A stretch of 64,000 nucleotides of DNA from Ecdyonurus torrentis (lineage: Eukaryota > Arthropoda > Insecta > Ephemeroptera > Heptageniidae), in the NCBI GenBank assembly GCA_949318235.1, contig CASGGR010000033.1, forward strand, positions 37,342 through 101,341, read 5' to 3'. The position numbers and the translations under genes were made by a program. How positions within the stretch are numbered: position 1 is the first letter of the stretch; the number at the start of each line of letters is the position of its first letter. The notes under the pieces were generated by a model, which saw only the letters and a list, made by a program, of their open reading frames with translations, was not told the DNA's origin and did no database searches. Positions 53,821 to 64,000 of this stretch are shown here, piece by piece.

Positions 53821-54238
53821 CGATTACCTAGGAATCGACACCTTTTTTATTAAAATGCGATTTTTTAAAAAATATTATATTTTCAAGGGCAAACAACCCT
53901 TTTTAAGGGTCAGGGAGAGGTTGAGGGCAATTAAACTTGTTACCATCGTTTTTGTTATATTTTTCTACCCCCATAATTAAAATTTGGTTAATTTTGGAAA
54001 ACTTTAATTTTTATTTTTTTTATTTTCACTTTAACATGGGTTTTCCCACCCTGAAAAAGTGACTTCTGGGTTCACGGTACTTTTTCGACCCTTAATATTA
54101 AAATTAGGGTAAAAATAAAAACATTCTCGGAATACTCATTATTTTCCTCTAAGTGTACCAAGTTTCGTTGCGCTACATTTATTAGGGAAATAACGGCAAG
54201 CCGTCGCCTCCGTTACACGAGTTATGGAAAAGAGTGTA

Positions 54239-54415
54239 CATTATAATGTCTATCTAGGCATGACATTTTTTCGTTTACTTGCAGACGAATGCTGCAAAAA
54301 GTATCCTTATCTTCAAGATATAATTTCTGATAGCACTTTATTAAGAGATGTAGAAACTGTAGACACTAGGCTCAAACAACGCTACAATTATCTTAATATT
54401 ATTAAAAATCAGAGA
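54239..54415 (+). pseudogene. unrecognised ORF, right part
   Basis: The open frame runs from the end of the foldback element (HYNVYLGMTFFRLLADECC) through KYPYLQDIISDS and LKQRYNYLNII to a stop at 54416-54418. No domain recognised. About 400 bases further on, at 54831-54890, there is one C2H2-like motif (C-x2-C-x12-H, last His missing), so this may be the remains of another finger-bearing transposon gene. Confidence 0.4.
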
Positions 54416-54418
54416 TAA

Positions 54419-55917
54419 ACTTCCAATCGTCGTAAATCAGATAGAGTTGGCACAAAAATCTTCAATCCTTCTTTACCTGACGATGAAACAGCAGAAATGT
54501 TATTATTGATAGTATTATTACTTATTATTATTATTAAGTAGTAATAAATTAATGTAGAGCTTAAAGTGTAGAATATGTGAAGCAAGATAGCATTCAAAAA
54601 ACGAGCTAAAACGTCATACGATAAAACATAAAAAATAATTACATTCTAAAGTGAATTTTGAAAATAGTTCAAAACTTCCTTTCTCAACTCCTACTTTAAT
54701 TGTTAATGAAAAAGAATTACCTTAAAATCATGATACTGTAAAAACAATACATATTAGTAAAGTTCCTATTAGTCATGCTCATAAAAAGCTTCCTTCTCAT
54801 GAATGTAGCAATTATAAGCACAATTATGAATGTGCCATTTGTAAGCACACTTTCAAAACCAAGAAAAAAATAATTAGACATATTATTGATGTGGAACTTA
54901 ACCTGAAATGAAGAATTTGTAAAAAAAAAATTGTATGGGAAATTGCAGTTGAAGCATCAATTAAAGGTGGTAAAGAATAACTAATGAAAGTATGGAACTA
55001 AGTACAGGAACCCTTTCATAAGTTATCTTGTTAATTTTGGTGTGTAATGGATTGGCAATGTTTAAATCCTGAACAACTGTTAGTTTTATAGATTATTTAA
55101 AAAGTCATGATATATTTGGCAAGCAAATTATTTCTTAAATACTGTATTTTATTCAGACATGTAAAAATATATATTGGAATATATATTTTCAACAGATGTG
55201 CTTCACCAAAACAATTCTAAAGATAGTGGGGTCCATGTCTGCATGTGGACTTACATTATTTGTACTAGGGAATCATTCAACTTAAAAAAACAATGCAACA
55301 ATTGGTGGTGTTATGAAATCATTAAAATGTTTTATAGCAAAAGAGCTGCAAGTTTGTTATGTTGAAAAAAGTTCATAAATCACAAGTATATAAGTCATAA
55401 AATAAAACGTGTAATATTTGAATGGAGTTAGTCTTGTGTAGCCAGGCAAGAGCTGCAAGCGGGCTGATAATACAAAATTTTTATACAAAAGTATTTATTA
55501 AATATTTATAGAAAAGTATTATTACGTAAAAATATATTTAAAAAAAAATAAAAGGCATCAAACCAGGGCAATGTAAATGATCTCAAGATCATCTTGAGTT
55601 TTTTTATGCTTGATTAAGCTGAGTTAAAAAATTAAATTCTAATTTTCGGTCAGTTATTGAACTTAAAGTTCAAACTGACCAATATTAAATTTAAACCATT
55701 GTTTAAAGAATAAAATTCAATTTCATTTAAACCAAATTTTTATAATTATTTAAAACACAGCTGCCTGATTAATGCTGTTTAGTTAATTTTACTATTTTAC
55801 ATAACATGCAATAAATAATAAAAATAAAATTAATGCATTTTAGTAATAACTTAACAGTTTTAAGGTATTGGCGTAAAATTGTATTTTTTTTTCTTAATTG
55901 AAATTTCTTGGCCATAA
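54419..55917. other. decayed coding scraps and AT-rich DNA
   Basis: Contains the C2H2-like motif at 54831-54890 (YECAICKHTFKTKKKIIRH) and short plus-strand frames around it (for example near 54425-54500, RVGTKIFNPSLPDDETAE). After about 55100 nothing recognisable is seen. The frame at 55174-55365 has no domain. Confidence 0.4.
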
Positions 55918-57100
55918 TGTTTCTTACGTAACTTAAATAAATTACATAACATGCTAAAAATAATATTAAAAAAATGATACAACTAATATATTAAATTAAA
56001 AGCTCCCTATTAAAGGCATAATATTCTCAAAATTTCTTAGTAGATTCTTTATGCTCTAAATGTAATCTTAAAAACTTAAATAGGTTACATAACTTTGATT
56101 ATTAAAAATAATAATATTTGTAATAGATACTAAAAAAAAGTGACAGAATGCGTAATGTTTCAATGTTTTTTGTATTGCTTTAGGGTATATGTATGTGTAT
56201 AAAAATATGTGATTCCAATTTTTATTTATATTTAATTTTAAAATTTCTTGATGGCAATTTTTTGCTCATAAAGTTGTTTAAGTAATTAAATGGAATTATA
56301 ACATGCAAATAGTATTAATAATAAAAAGTGATAAATTTATTAATAAAATAGAAAGCTTTCAAGTACATGCATTATAATTGTATTATTTCTTAAAGTTAAT
56401 TTCCTGGCCAGATTGTTTTTTAAATATCATAAATAAGTTACATAACATGCAAATTATAAAAATAAGAAAAATGATTTAAATTTATAATTAAATTTAAACT
56501 TTTCTGGTACAGATATAATATTTTTAATATTTATTAGTGGAATCTTCTTGCCTTACGTGTAAACTTATAAATTTAAATAGGTTACATACCTTTGATAATT
56601 AAAAAATAATAATAATTTTACTAAATGCCATATTGGTACACTATTGCTTGATAGTATATGAATGAGTATGTAAAGATGTATTTATCTTTTGAATTATATT
56701 TAATTTTAAAAATTTTTAAACACAATTTGTAGCCTATATTGTTTTTAAATAAAATACAATAAGTTACACAACTTGCAAATATTAATATTAATAACAATTG
56801 ATTAATTTATTATTATTACTAAAAGCTTTAAATATAGGCTAAGTATTTGTATTATTTCTTGATAGTAATGTCTGGCTGATTTTTTGTTTGAGTAATTTTA
56901 AGAATGAAAATAACATGTAATTTATAATTAACTTTAGTAATAAAATAATAAGTTCCTTGGTAAAAGAATATTATTTTTTTAAATTTCTTGGTGAAATTTG
57001 CTTGCCCTACATGTTACCTTATTAATTTAAGTACATTACTTAACTTCAATAAATAAAAAACAATAATAATAATACTTATACCGAAAAAAATGTTTTTATG
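55918..57100. repeat. degenerate higher-order repeat, period about 480 bases
   Basis: Three related blocks recur in fixed order. A block with TACATAACATGC-like core lies at about 55918, 56412 and 56880; a block with AAATAGGTTACAT-like core at about 56083, 56576 and 57028; a second TAACATGC- or ACTTGC-type block at about 56270 and 56738. Spacings of 452-494 bases are consistent across all three blocks. The units are strongly diverged and non-coding. Confidence 0.55.
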
Positions 57101-57952
57101 GTTTTTTGTGTGTTCTGTTTTGACACTGTGTAACGTAGTGACCCAAACCTTAACTACTTTAACATATAATATGTAGTATGTAAGCCAACTGCCGGTGCCA
57201 CGCCCTCCTTGAAATTTAAGTCTAGCACGCCCGCTTATCACAGACAAAAAAGTAAGACTATCGTAGCGCGCATTTAGCCTTCAAGATATATAGAACAAGA
57301 GAAAAATTATTTATTGTATAATTCGTAAATGTAATGAAGAAAATTATGCAAATAATGTGCGTAGGCAAATGCAGAAGGTCGGAAAAGATTATATTTTACT
57401 AGTTTAAGATCTATTTTATCGACTCATGCTATTGTCAAAGCAATTATATAGTATTCTTATTCAATAAAGATGTGTTAAAATTAGATAAAAATAATTGCTT
57501 CGACAATACATGAATCTTACGTGCAAACTTCTTTTGCACGCTACTTATGAAAAATTATCATTTAATTAGAATATGTATAATATAACATAAGCGCGGATCA
57601 ACTTTGCAGTATAATGACAATTTAGTTAATAAGCATATAAACGGAAGGGAGTTTTTTAATCATAAAATAAGTATTTTTTATATATATAGTTTTTGGGACA
57701 TAAGGGTTTACATAATATCCCGTCAGACGTCACCGCAAGCAACAAATGCAGCGCTTGCGCACAACCCCGAGGCGATGTAACAAAAAGGAAGAACATTGAA
57801 GAAAAAGTCGCAGTCAGTCCAGGTTATTCGAACATAAAGCTTCTCTCTTGAGTTTGACATACATATAACTTGTGTTGAGTGTCTTTGGGCACTTAGAGTC
57901 TTGACCTAAAATATATCTTAGGATTTTATAGTTATTTAGTGGTTACGCCCGA
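57101..57952. other. non-coding DNA
   Basis: AT-rich with GC-richer stretches near 57180-57240 and 57715-57800 (GCAGCGCTTGCGC). No gene recognised. Confidence 0.4.
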
Positions 57953-58160
57953 GGCGGACCGAAACTTTACGTTTCGCGGATGTCTAAGGCATAGGACCTT
58001 CTGTGGTCGGACAAACAGCTCGAAATGCAGTTGCGAAAGAACGCGAAATTTAGGGAGTAAAATCATTAGCTACTGGGAATCACGTTGTTGGCGGACAGAT
58101 GCTTTGCACATCGCGGAAGTTAACGACATAGGACATTCTGTGGACGGACAAACTGTTTGA

Positions 58161-58352
58161 AGAGCATATAAACAGCGCTCGCATATAAATAATAACCTTA
58201 GTATTGATAGGCAGAGAACGTCAAAATATGAAAAATCATTTAATATAAAATATTCACGTCTTTGGAATGATCTACCGGCAGCAGTTAAAAACCAGGACAC
58301 TCTTAATTCATTTAAAAACGCACTTTTCCAGCATCTGATAATAACACAATAA
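58161..58352 (+). pseudogene. C-terminal end of a LINE ORF
   Basis: The frame runs from the truncation point through YSRLWNDLPAAVKNQDTLNS and FKNALFQHL to a TAA at 58350-58352. The LWN.LP...K....L..FK..L pattern is the characteristic C-terminus of CR1/Jockey-group LINE proteins. About 63 codons remain and all catalytic parts are missing. Confidence 0.82.
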
Positions 58353-58540
58353 AAAACACGCATATCTGAGTAAATGAGTGACGGATACATGATGTGTAAA
58401 TGAATTCTGTAGTTTTTAGGAATTAGCCATTTATATGTGTAATAGTAAATTATCTGATTCACAAATTACAATTAAAAATCTATTTGTATTTTAAATTATC
58501 AATATTATGTTCTAGAATTAATTATAATATATAAATGTAT

Positions 58541-58742
<202 letters not shown>

Positions 58743-59080
58743 ATGAAAAAATGTAAAAAAAAAAATGTAGTAATTTAAATTGTAAACTGAAATATTTGTA
58801 CAACCTATGTATCAACCTAAAATGGTTAAGGATAAAAAAGGCATTCTTGCCTTAACCTTCGCCATCAAATAAAGACGTTTGAATTGAATTGAATTGCAAA
58901 AGTACGCGGAATTTAAGTTAAAACAATTAAGATAGAAATCACGCTGTTATAGACAGATGCTTAGCGCATCGCAGAATTTAACGGCATAGGTCATTTAGCG
59001 CGTCGGATGAAATTGTGCGAAAGTGCAGTTACGAAAGAACGCTGAATTTGTAGGTATAAAGAGACACTTGCTATATCAAT

Positions 59081-60139
59081 GTGGGTTATTTGCCATTAAG
59101 CCGTGCTATTTTCGTTTTTATATAGCAAATTCAATATTTAGATTAAAATAACAGGTAATTTGGTCGTCCAATTAGAGTTTGTGAAAATGATCATGCTTAT
59201 CATAATTTTAGTTTCATTAAAAAATTTGTTTTTTTTTAATTCAAAGGAGAGAGAAAAATTAGCAATTGGAGTACTTAAACAGATTGTAATTTTTCAAATA
59301 TTTAATAAAAAAAAAATAAACTAATTTTTTCGGAAAATATTAATAAACTATTATTATATTTCATCATTAAAACTTTCCTAGACTAACATTCAACTCAGAG
59401 GTTCAAACTAGATAGCTTGAGTCAGACCAAGAGGACATTAGACGTCCATCCGCACCATAAGATATACAGGTTTTTAGCTATAAAGCAGCAAGGTAAAGCT
59501 CAGGCTAGGTGTACCCGCCGTTAATAGGTCCAGCTTTGCATATTCTATTATTCATAGGTTAAAATTCATACATGCCAGTATAAGAAAGCTGATAAATAAA
59601 GTCAGGGCTTGTCGCAACGTGTTACAACTGTTGCACAATGGTATATTTATGTACAATAAATAAATGTTTTTATTTAGTTTATTTGTATATGCATTACAAA
59701 AAAATTTATTGCAAATTGCTGAAAAAATAAATTGGCAAAGAAATATAATTGGGATACTAGCTGTAACGTATTTTATATAAAACTAAAAACTACATACATC
59801 CTAATAACAAGATAATCTTGCACATATTGCAAAATAATTATTATGAATTCAATAAATCATATTATTAATATTATTATTAATATAATTATTATACATTTTA
59901 TTTCTAGTTATGTTTTGTAACGTCGCCCATAGCATACCTAAATGTTTATAAAATATGGTTGTATCTAGGTCTAGATTTCTCCGAAATTAATATATGCTAT
60001 TTTTTCATCGGCATCTCTGAAAAGTAAAAATCCTTGACATGGCTAATTTAGGTGAAAAAATTCAATCCGAAGTAAAGTCCGTTTGTTGCCAAAAGAGGCT
60101 GGAATTATAACAAACCAGATATTGGAAATTATTTATTCG
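59081..60139. other. AT-rich non-coding DNA
   Basis: Nothing recognisable. Confidence 0.5.
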
Positions 60140-60344
<205 letters not shown>

Positions 60345-60369
60345 GTATATTTATATATATTAATAAAGC

Positions 60370-60506
60370 CTCTATCGCGTCAAAACGTTTCAAGTGAAAT
60401 TATCACGAGCTCGCTAAACGTTCCATCTACATAGGGTTTACAGTGTCAGATGAAACGTTTGGCGCGCTCATGATAATTTCACTTGAAATGTTTTGACGCG
60501 AAAGAG
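60370..60506. mobile_element. 137-base MITE inside a TA microsatellite
   Basis: CTCTATCGCGTCAAAACGTT at the left is mirrored by the right end (ATGTTTTGACGCGAAAGAG). The arms are about 57 bases long with a short spacer (CTACATAGGGTTTACAGTGT). TA tracts lie on both sides, which fits insertion into a TA repeat. No coding capacity. Confidence 0.8.
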
Positions 60507-60507
60507 A

Positions 60508-60637
<130 letters not shown>

Positions 60638-60659
60638 ATGCTTTAGCATTCATACATCG

Positions 60660-60725
60660 ATAGAAACAGTGAACTTACGGCATCTCGAGGTAAATTGGAA
60701 GACGAGCTGTGAAAAGAGTATTTTT
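60660..60725. repeat. dispersed repeat shared with 10805-10870
   Basis: AACAGTGAACTTACGGCATC, then GACGAGCTGTGAAA, corresponds to AACAGTGAGTTAACAGCATC, then GACGAGTTGTGAAA at 10805-10870, in the same orientation and order. Confidence 0.6.
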
Positions 60726-61683
60726 TATAATTATTTATAGACTACAAAAATCGATTTTGAAGACGTAAATTTCACTTATATGCATACGTTGGTGTATGAA
60801 TTGAGAACATGCCTTACTTAAATATATCTTTTTGCTATCGGTGTACACAAATTTGTTATATTTGATAGCTTAAACCAACACATTTTTTGTTGCTTTTTAT
60901 TATCAATCACGTGACAAATATAGGATTTATTGATATATTAATTAAAGTAAATGTAATTGAAAATAAATAACTTAAGTAATTAACATAAAAAATTTATCCA
61001 ATTTTTTGAGCAGATCCATTTTTTTCTTATGGTCTCAATTTTTAATAGGAAAAAACTTTAGAAAAAGCACTTTATTTACGTCACCTTTGAATTTTTCTCG
61101 AATATTGATGCATTATAATGTATTATTACCTACAAACCTACTTTTAATTTTTGCTAGTGAAAAAAGGATTGAAATATATCAAATAATTATCAATTGTTAT
61201 ATTTCAATTTTTATTTACTATTACTTATAATTTGTATTTGTATTAACTTTTCTATCCTTACTTTAAAATAGTTGCTCTCGTATAAATTCAAAAGCTTTAT
61301 TAATAATAACAGCTTATTCGTATCAATGAAATGTATATTTTGTATGCAAAAATAGGTTATACTCTAGTAAAAGAATTTTTTCAATGCTGATAGGTCTAAA
61401 AAGTATACCCTATTGGTAAAGTTTAGTAATGTGTCCAATTTTCTTATGATGCCTCAATCCCTTATTTAATTATTTAATATCGAGTTATAGCTATTTAATT
61501 AACACCATTATTATATAAACAGTTTAAAATACTCAAAGTATAAAAATAAATACTTTTCTGGAGGCTGCTTAAAAATTGGTTAACTTTATTGTTTTTTATG
61601 CATGTGCACATCTTTTCGTGTGTGAGATGAGGAAATTGGAAACAATTATAAAATTGTATGGTTTCTTAAATATGCTCGCTCAT
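60726..61683. other. AT-rich non-coding DNA
   Basis: Nothing recognisable. The frame at 61006-61230 has no domain. Confidence 0.5.
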
Positions 61684-61687
61684 TTAA

Positions 61688-63012
61688 CCCTCAAGCGCTC
61701 GGACCGGGTCTGTCTCACTTTTGAGTTAGTTTTTTTAATTTTAAATTTTTTGTAATTGCTCTAAAATTATGACATTTTGTTACTTCCTCAAAAGTGTTGA
61801 CTTACATCTTAAAAAAAAAGTTGAGCGCGCAAATATGATTGCATTAATTGTAATTCTTAATTAAAGTTTTGATTTTGCGTGGACAGCCGTACCGGGTCTG
61901 GGACATCTGCATACCTGCTCTATATAAAAAATATAAAAGGTCACCCCTTGAGTAGTCGATCACTATAGAGTAAAAATTTTATTACCCTGAGAGGTAACAA
62001 AAATAAAGAGGGGACCTTTTTTTCGCCAAAAAAAATTATTATAATGTTAGGTATAAGATAAAAATTAAGGGATGTTAAAATCTTTATTGCCTTCTTGCAT
62101 TAATTATTATTATATATTATAACACAATGCGGCCCTTTTGATGCTTCATTCATGTCCTTATAATATACACCAGCTAATGAAAATAAATATATAAAAGGTG
62201 TTAAAAATACGCGTGTTGTGTGGTATAAGAAAAGAAAAAAAAACGCAGTACTAAATAACGTCATAAAACAAAAATGGTAATTGTTAAAATCTAATATAAA
62301 ATATATCATCTCTGTAATTTGTAATGTCATATATATATTGCAAATACCTACCTCTGAAAGATTTTTAGATCTGTAAGAGAAATTATGTATAAAAATATGC
62401 ATATTTGAATATAATTTAATAATTTAAATTAAAAATATCATGACAAAAAAAATACATTCTGCTAAACGGTTATGCTGTAGTAGAAATTGTGATTTTTTAT
62501 TTTTACATTATTTAGTTTCTACAAAAAAAAAAAAACAAAACTTAATATGTTTGAGTTAATATGACAAGAGAGATGAGAAGGAATATACTACTGTTTTAAA
62601 TTTTATTCTTTAGATTCGAGATGTCTCTTCCTATAATAAAAGTAAAATTTGCTAGCGACCCCTCCCATCATAAAATTTTATTTTCTTATATAATCACGCA
62701 TCCCTTGCTCTATTTTTTTCTAACCTTAGGCACACGACCTCTCTAATACCTGATGAGGTTTAAAATTGTAAATCGCGGTTAATGTATTTCTTATGGACAA
62801 AAAGTAATTTCAGTTATTAATTTTTTGCTATTACCATTTTTGCGATAAAAAATTTTCAATAATTTTGCTATACAGCTTAATAAATTTTGGATCGTCTATA
62901 AAAATTTGAGCTTTGTACAATGGATACTTTTGTAATATTTAATTATAAAAATAGGGTCTAGTGCACTGGGCTCGGCCTTCCACGCAAAATTTTTAGTCCG
63001 GCATCTTGAGGG
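61688..63012. mobile_element. non-autonomous piggyBac-like element
   Basis: TTAA lies directly outside both ends (61684-61687 and 63013-63016). The ends are CCCTCAAGCGCTCGGAC and, inverted, CCCTCAAGATGCCGGAC, matching the CCC...GGG termini and TTAA target of piggyBac. A subterminal inverted pair (TTTTGCGTGGACAGCCG near 61873 and its mirror near 62965) strengthens this. The 1.33 kb interior is AT-rich. The minus-strand frame at 62100-62402 shows no piggyBac domain, so the element is non-autonomous or decayed. Confidence 0.8.
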
Positions 63013-63016
63013 TTAA

Positions 63017-64000
63017 GTACCTTATAGCCCAATAAGATTAAATAACTTGGATCAAATCACATCAAAGAAAAAAAACACTTCAAATTTCTCTCGTCGGCCA
63101 CTAATATTAATGCTCTGGATAAGAAATTATAAGATTTGTGTAAACACATCAAACCAAAGCTAAAACACTGTTTAAATATTCACAGTGTATTTTCTTGATT
63201 CTAGATACCAGCAAATATGTCTGTGCAAAGTACAATAAAGACAAATGATAATAAAGATATTGACATGGAAGATTAAGCAATAATTTTTTTATAACGTTGA
63301 TAAAAAAACTAGTAGAGAGGTCGTAAAACAAGTATACAAAGTATAAAAGCCATTCTTTTTCCTTGAATAATGTTGACACGTGTCAAAAAAAATTTAGTGT
63401 TCCTCTCTGAGATGTGCATTCTACCAAGGATTAATCTTTACTTAAATTTGTTTAAAATATTTTCAATATTGGCTAATTTTAAAATTAGTACATAACAGGA
63501 GGTACGTACAAACTTAAACTTTAAATCAAATTATAAAAATAATATATTGATTATGATAACGTTCTTCATCTTATTTGCCCATCAGGGAATACTAAGGTAC
63601 AATACTTAATGAAGTGGTGGTCCTAGCTTTTTTTTTTGTTGTTCCGGGGACAGAAATCTGAGTGAGCCCCCTAAACAGATGCGCGAAGCGTAAACAGTTT
63701 GCAGCATGGTTTTTAGACTTAATAAAATTAAAACCAGTAAGTACTAAAGTTTTGGAACTTTTATTATTGATTAGAAATTTATCTATAACGCCTATGTTAT
63801 AGCATGTAAAGGGGGCGTGGCATCATCGGGTATTTTTAATTTAAAACTATTATCGATAAGCAAATATTTTTTTACAATTTTTCTATTATTGCAAAACTCT
63901 TAACTAATACGACTGCTACGTTTTTATTTCTAAAATTTATTTGGAAACAATTATATTTGTAGAACTTACCTAAAAAATGGAAAATTTTGGTGCTCAAAAT
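63017..64000. other. AT-rich non-coding DNA
   Basis: Nothing recognisable. The frame at 63149-63379 has no domain. Confidence 0.5.

Larger units (their letters stand above)
51121..54238. mobile_element. second foldback-type element, arms of 139-base tandem units
   Basis: TACACTCTTTTCCATAACTC at the left end is mirrored exactly at the right end (to 54238). The outer arms (about 51121-51540 and 53825-54238) are ~415-base inverted repeats. Inside are tandem 139-base units: six in forward orientation (about 51541-52340) and ten inverted (about 52470-53820), around a small centre near 52340-52440. Units near the centre are more diverged than those near the ends. The series of 60-89 codon frames across the units are repeat artefacts. 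No transposase and no clear target duplication were seen. Confidence 0.85.

Noticed and set aside
51393..53980. A series of similar 60-89 codon frames (VCLKLTFCRKGSF, SVSDIPMKTVSF)
   Set aside because: They recur every 139 bases on both strands because the DNA is a tandem repeat. The same unit is open on both strands and there is no start or stop logic.
62100..62402. Minus-strand frame inside the piggyBac-like element as a transposase
   Set aside because: No DDD catalytic context and no Cys-rich C-terminus. Composition is that of random AT-rich frames.

Overview
This is a very AT-rich stretch of a eukaryotic nuclear genome, most likely an insect. The signs are: mariner and Tc1/mariner-like elements of insect type, piggyBac-like TTAA elements, a Ty3/Gypsy-type LTR element with a degenerate env, non-LTR retrotransposon 3' ends, and many long (TA)n tracts. 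The order or species cannot be fixed from this sequence alone. No intact gene was found. The only piece that looks like a host gene is one short minus-strand terminal exon at 29730-29810. Nearly everything else recognisable is transposon, decayed transposon or repeat.

Layout. 1-8.3 kb: AT-rich DNA with a (TA)n tract, a Tc1/mariner element whose two ends are inverted copies of the same end (1829-3213), and a small tandem repeat (4721-5390). 8.4-10.6 kb: a 2.16 kb near-perfect palindrome with internal periodicity. 12.6-13.5 kb: a mariner with a duplicated, inverted 5' end. 13.75-29.48 kb: two direct ~1.25-1.29 kb repeats with TG...CA ends enclose a broken Gypsy-type pol (15.36-16.8 kb) and a broken env (23.3-24.6 kb), all on the plus strand. 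I read this as one old LTR retrotransposon of about 15.7 kb, invaded by MITEs and microsatellites. 29.7-36.8 kb: the candidate host exon, a 5'-truncated LINE on the minus strand, a CpG-rich patch and a long TA tract.

36.8-50.7 kb: a decayed zinc-finger transposon gene (three C2H2 fingers and a downstream domain with an RFESKHS motif) is split by a 5.5 kb foldback-type element (39503-45031). The arms of that element are built of ~336 bp tandem repeats, and its loop carries GC-rich hairpins beside a recurring 16-base motif. The right half of this complex is duplicated in tandem (3398 bp period) and the duplication ends inside a Tc1/mariner element.

50.7-55 kb: a second foldback-type element (51121-54238), with six forward and ten inverted 139 bp units, splits another, unrecognised decayed ORF. 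55.9-57.1 kb is a degenerate three-part repeat. 57.95-59.1 kb is a ~140 bp repeat array interrupted by a LINE 3' end. 60.1-60.6 kb is a MITE inside a TA microsatellite. 61.69-63.01 kb is a non-autonomous piggyBac-like element.

The main theme is inverted duplication. Three long foldback or palindromic elements from different sequence families, and two mariner-type elements with snap-back ends, lie in one 64 kb window.
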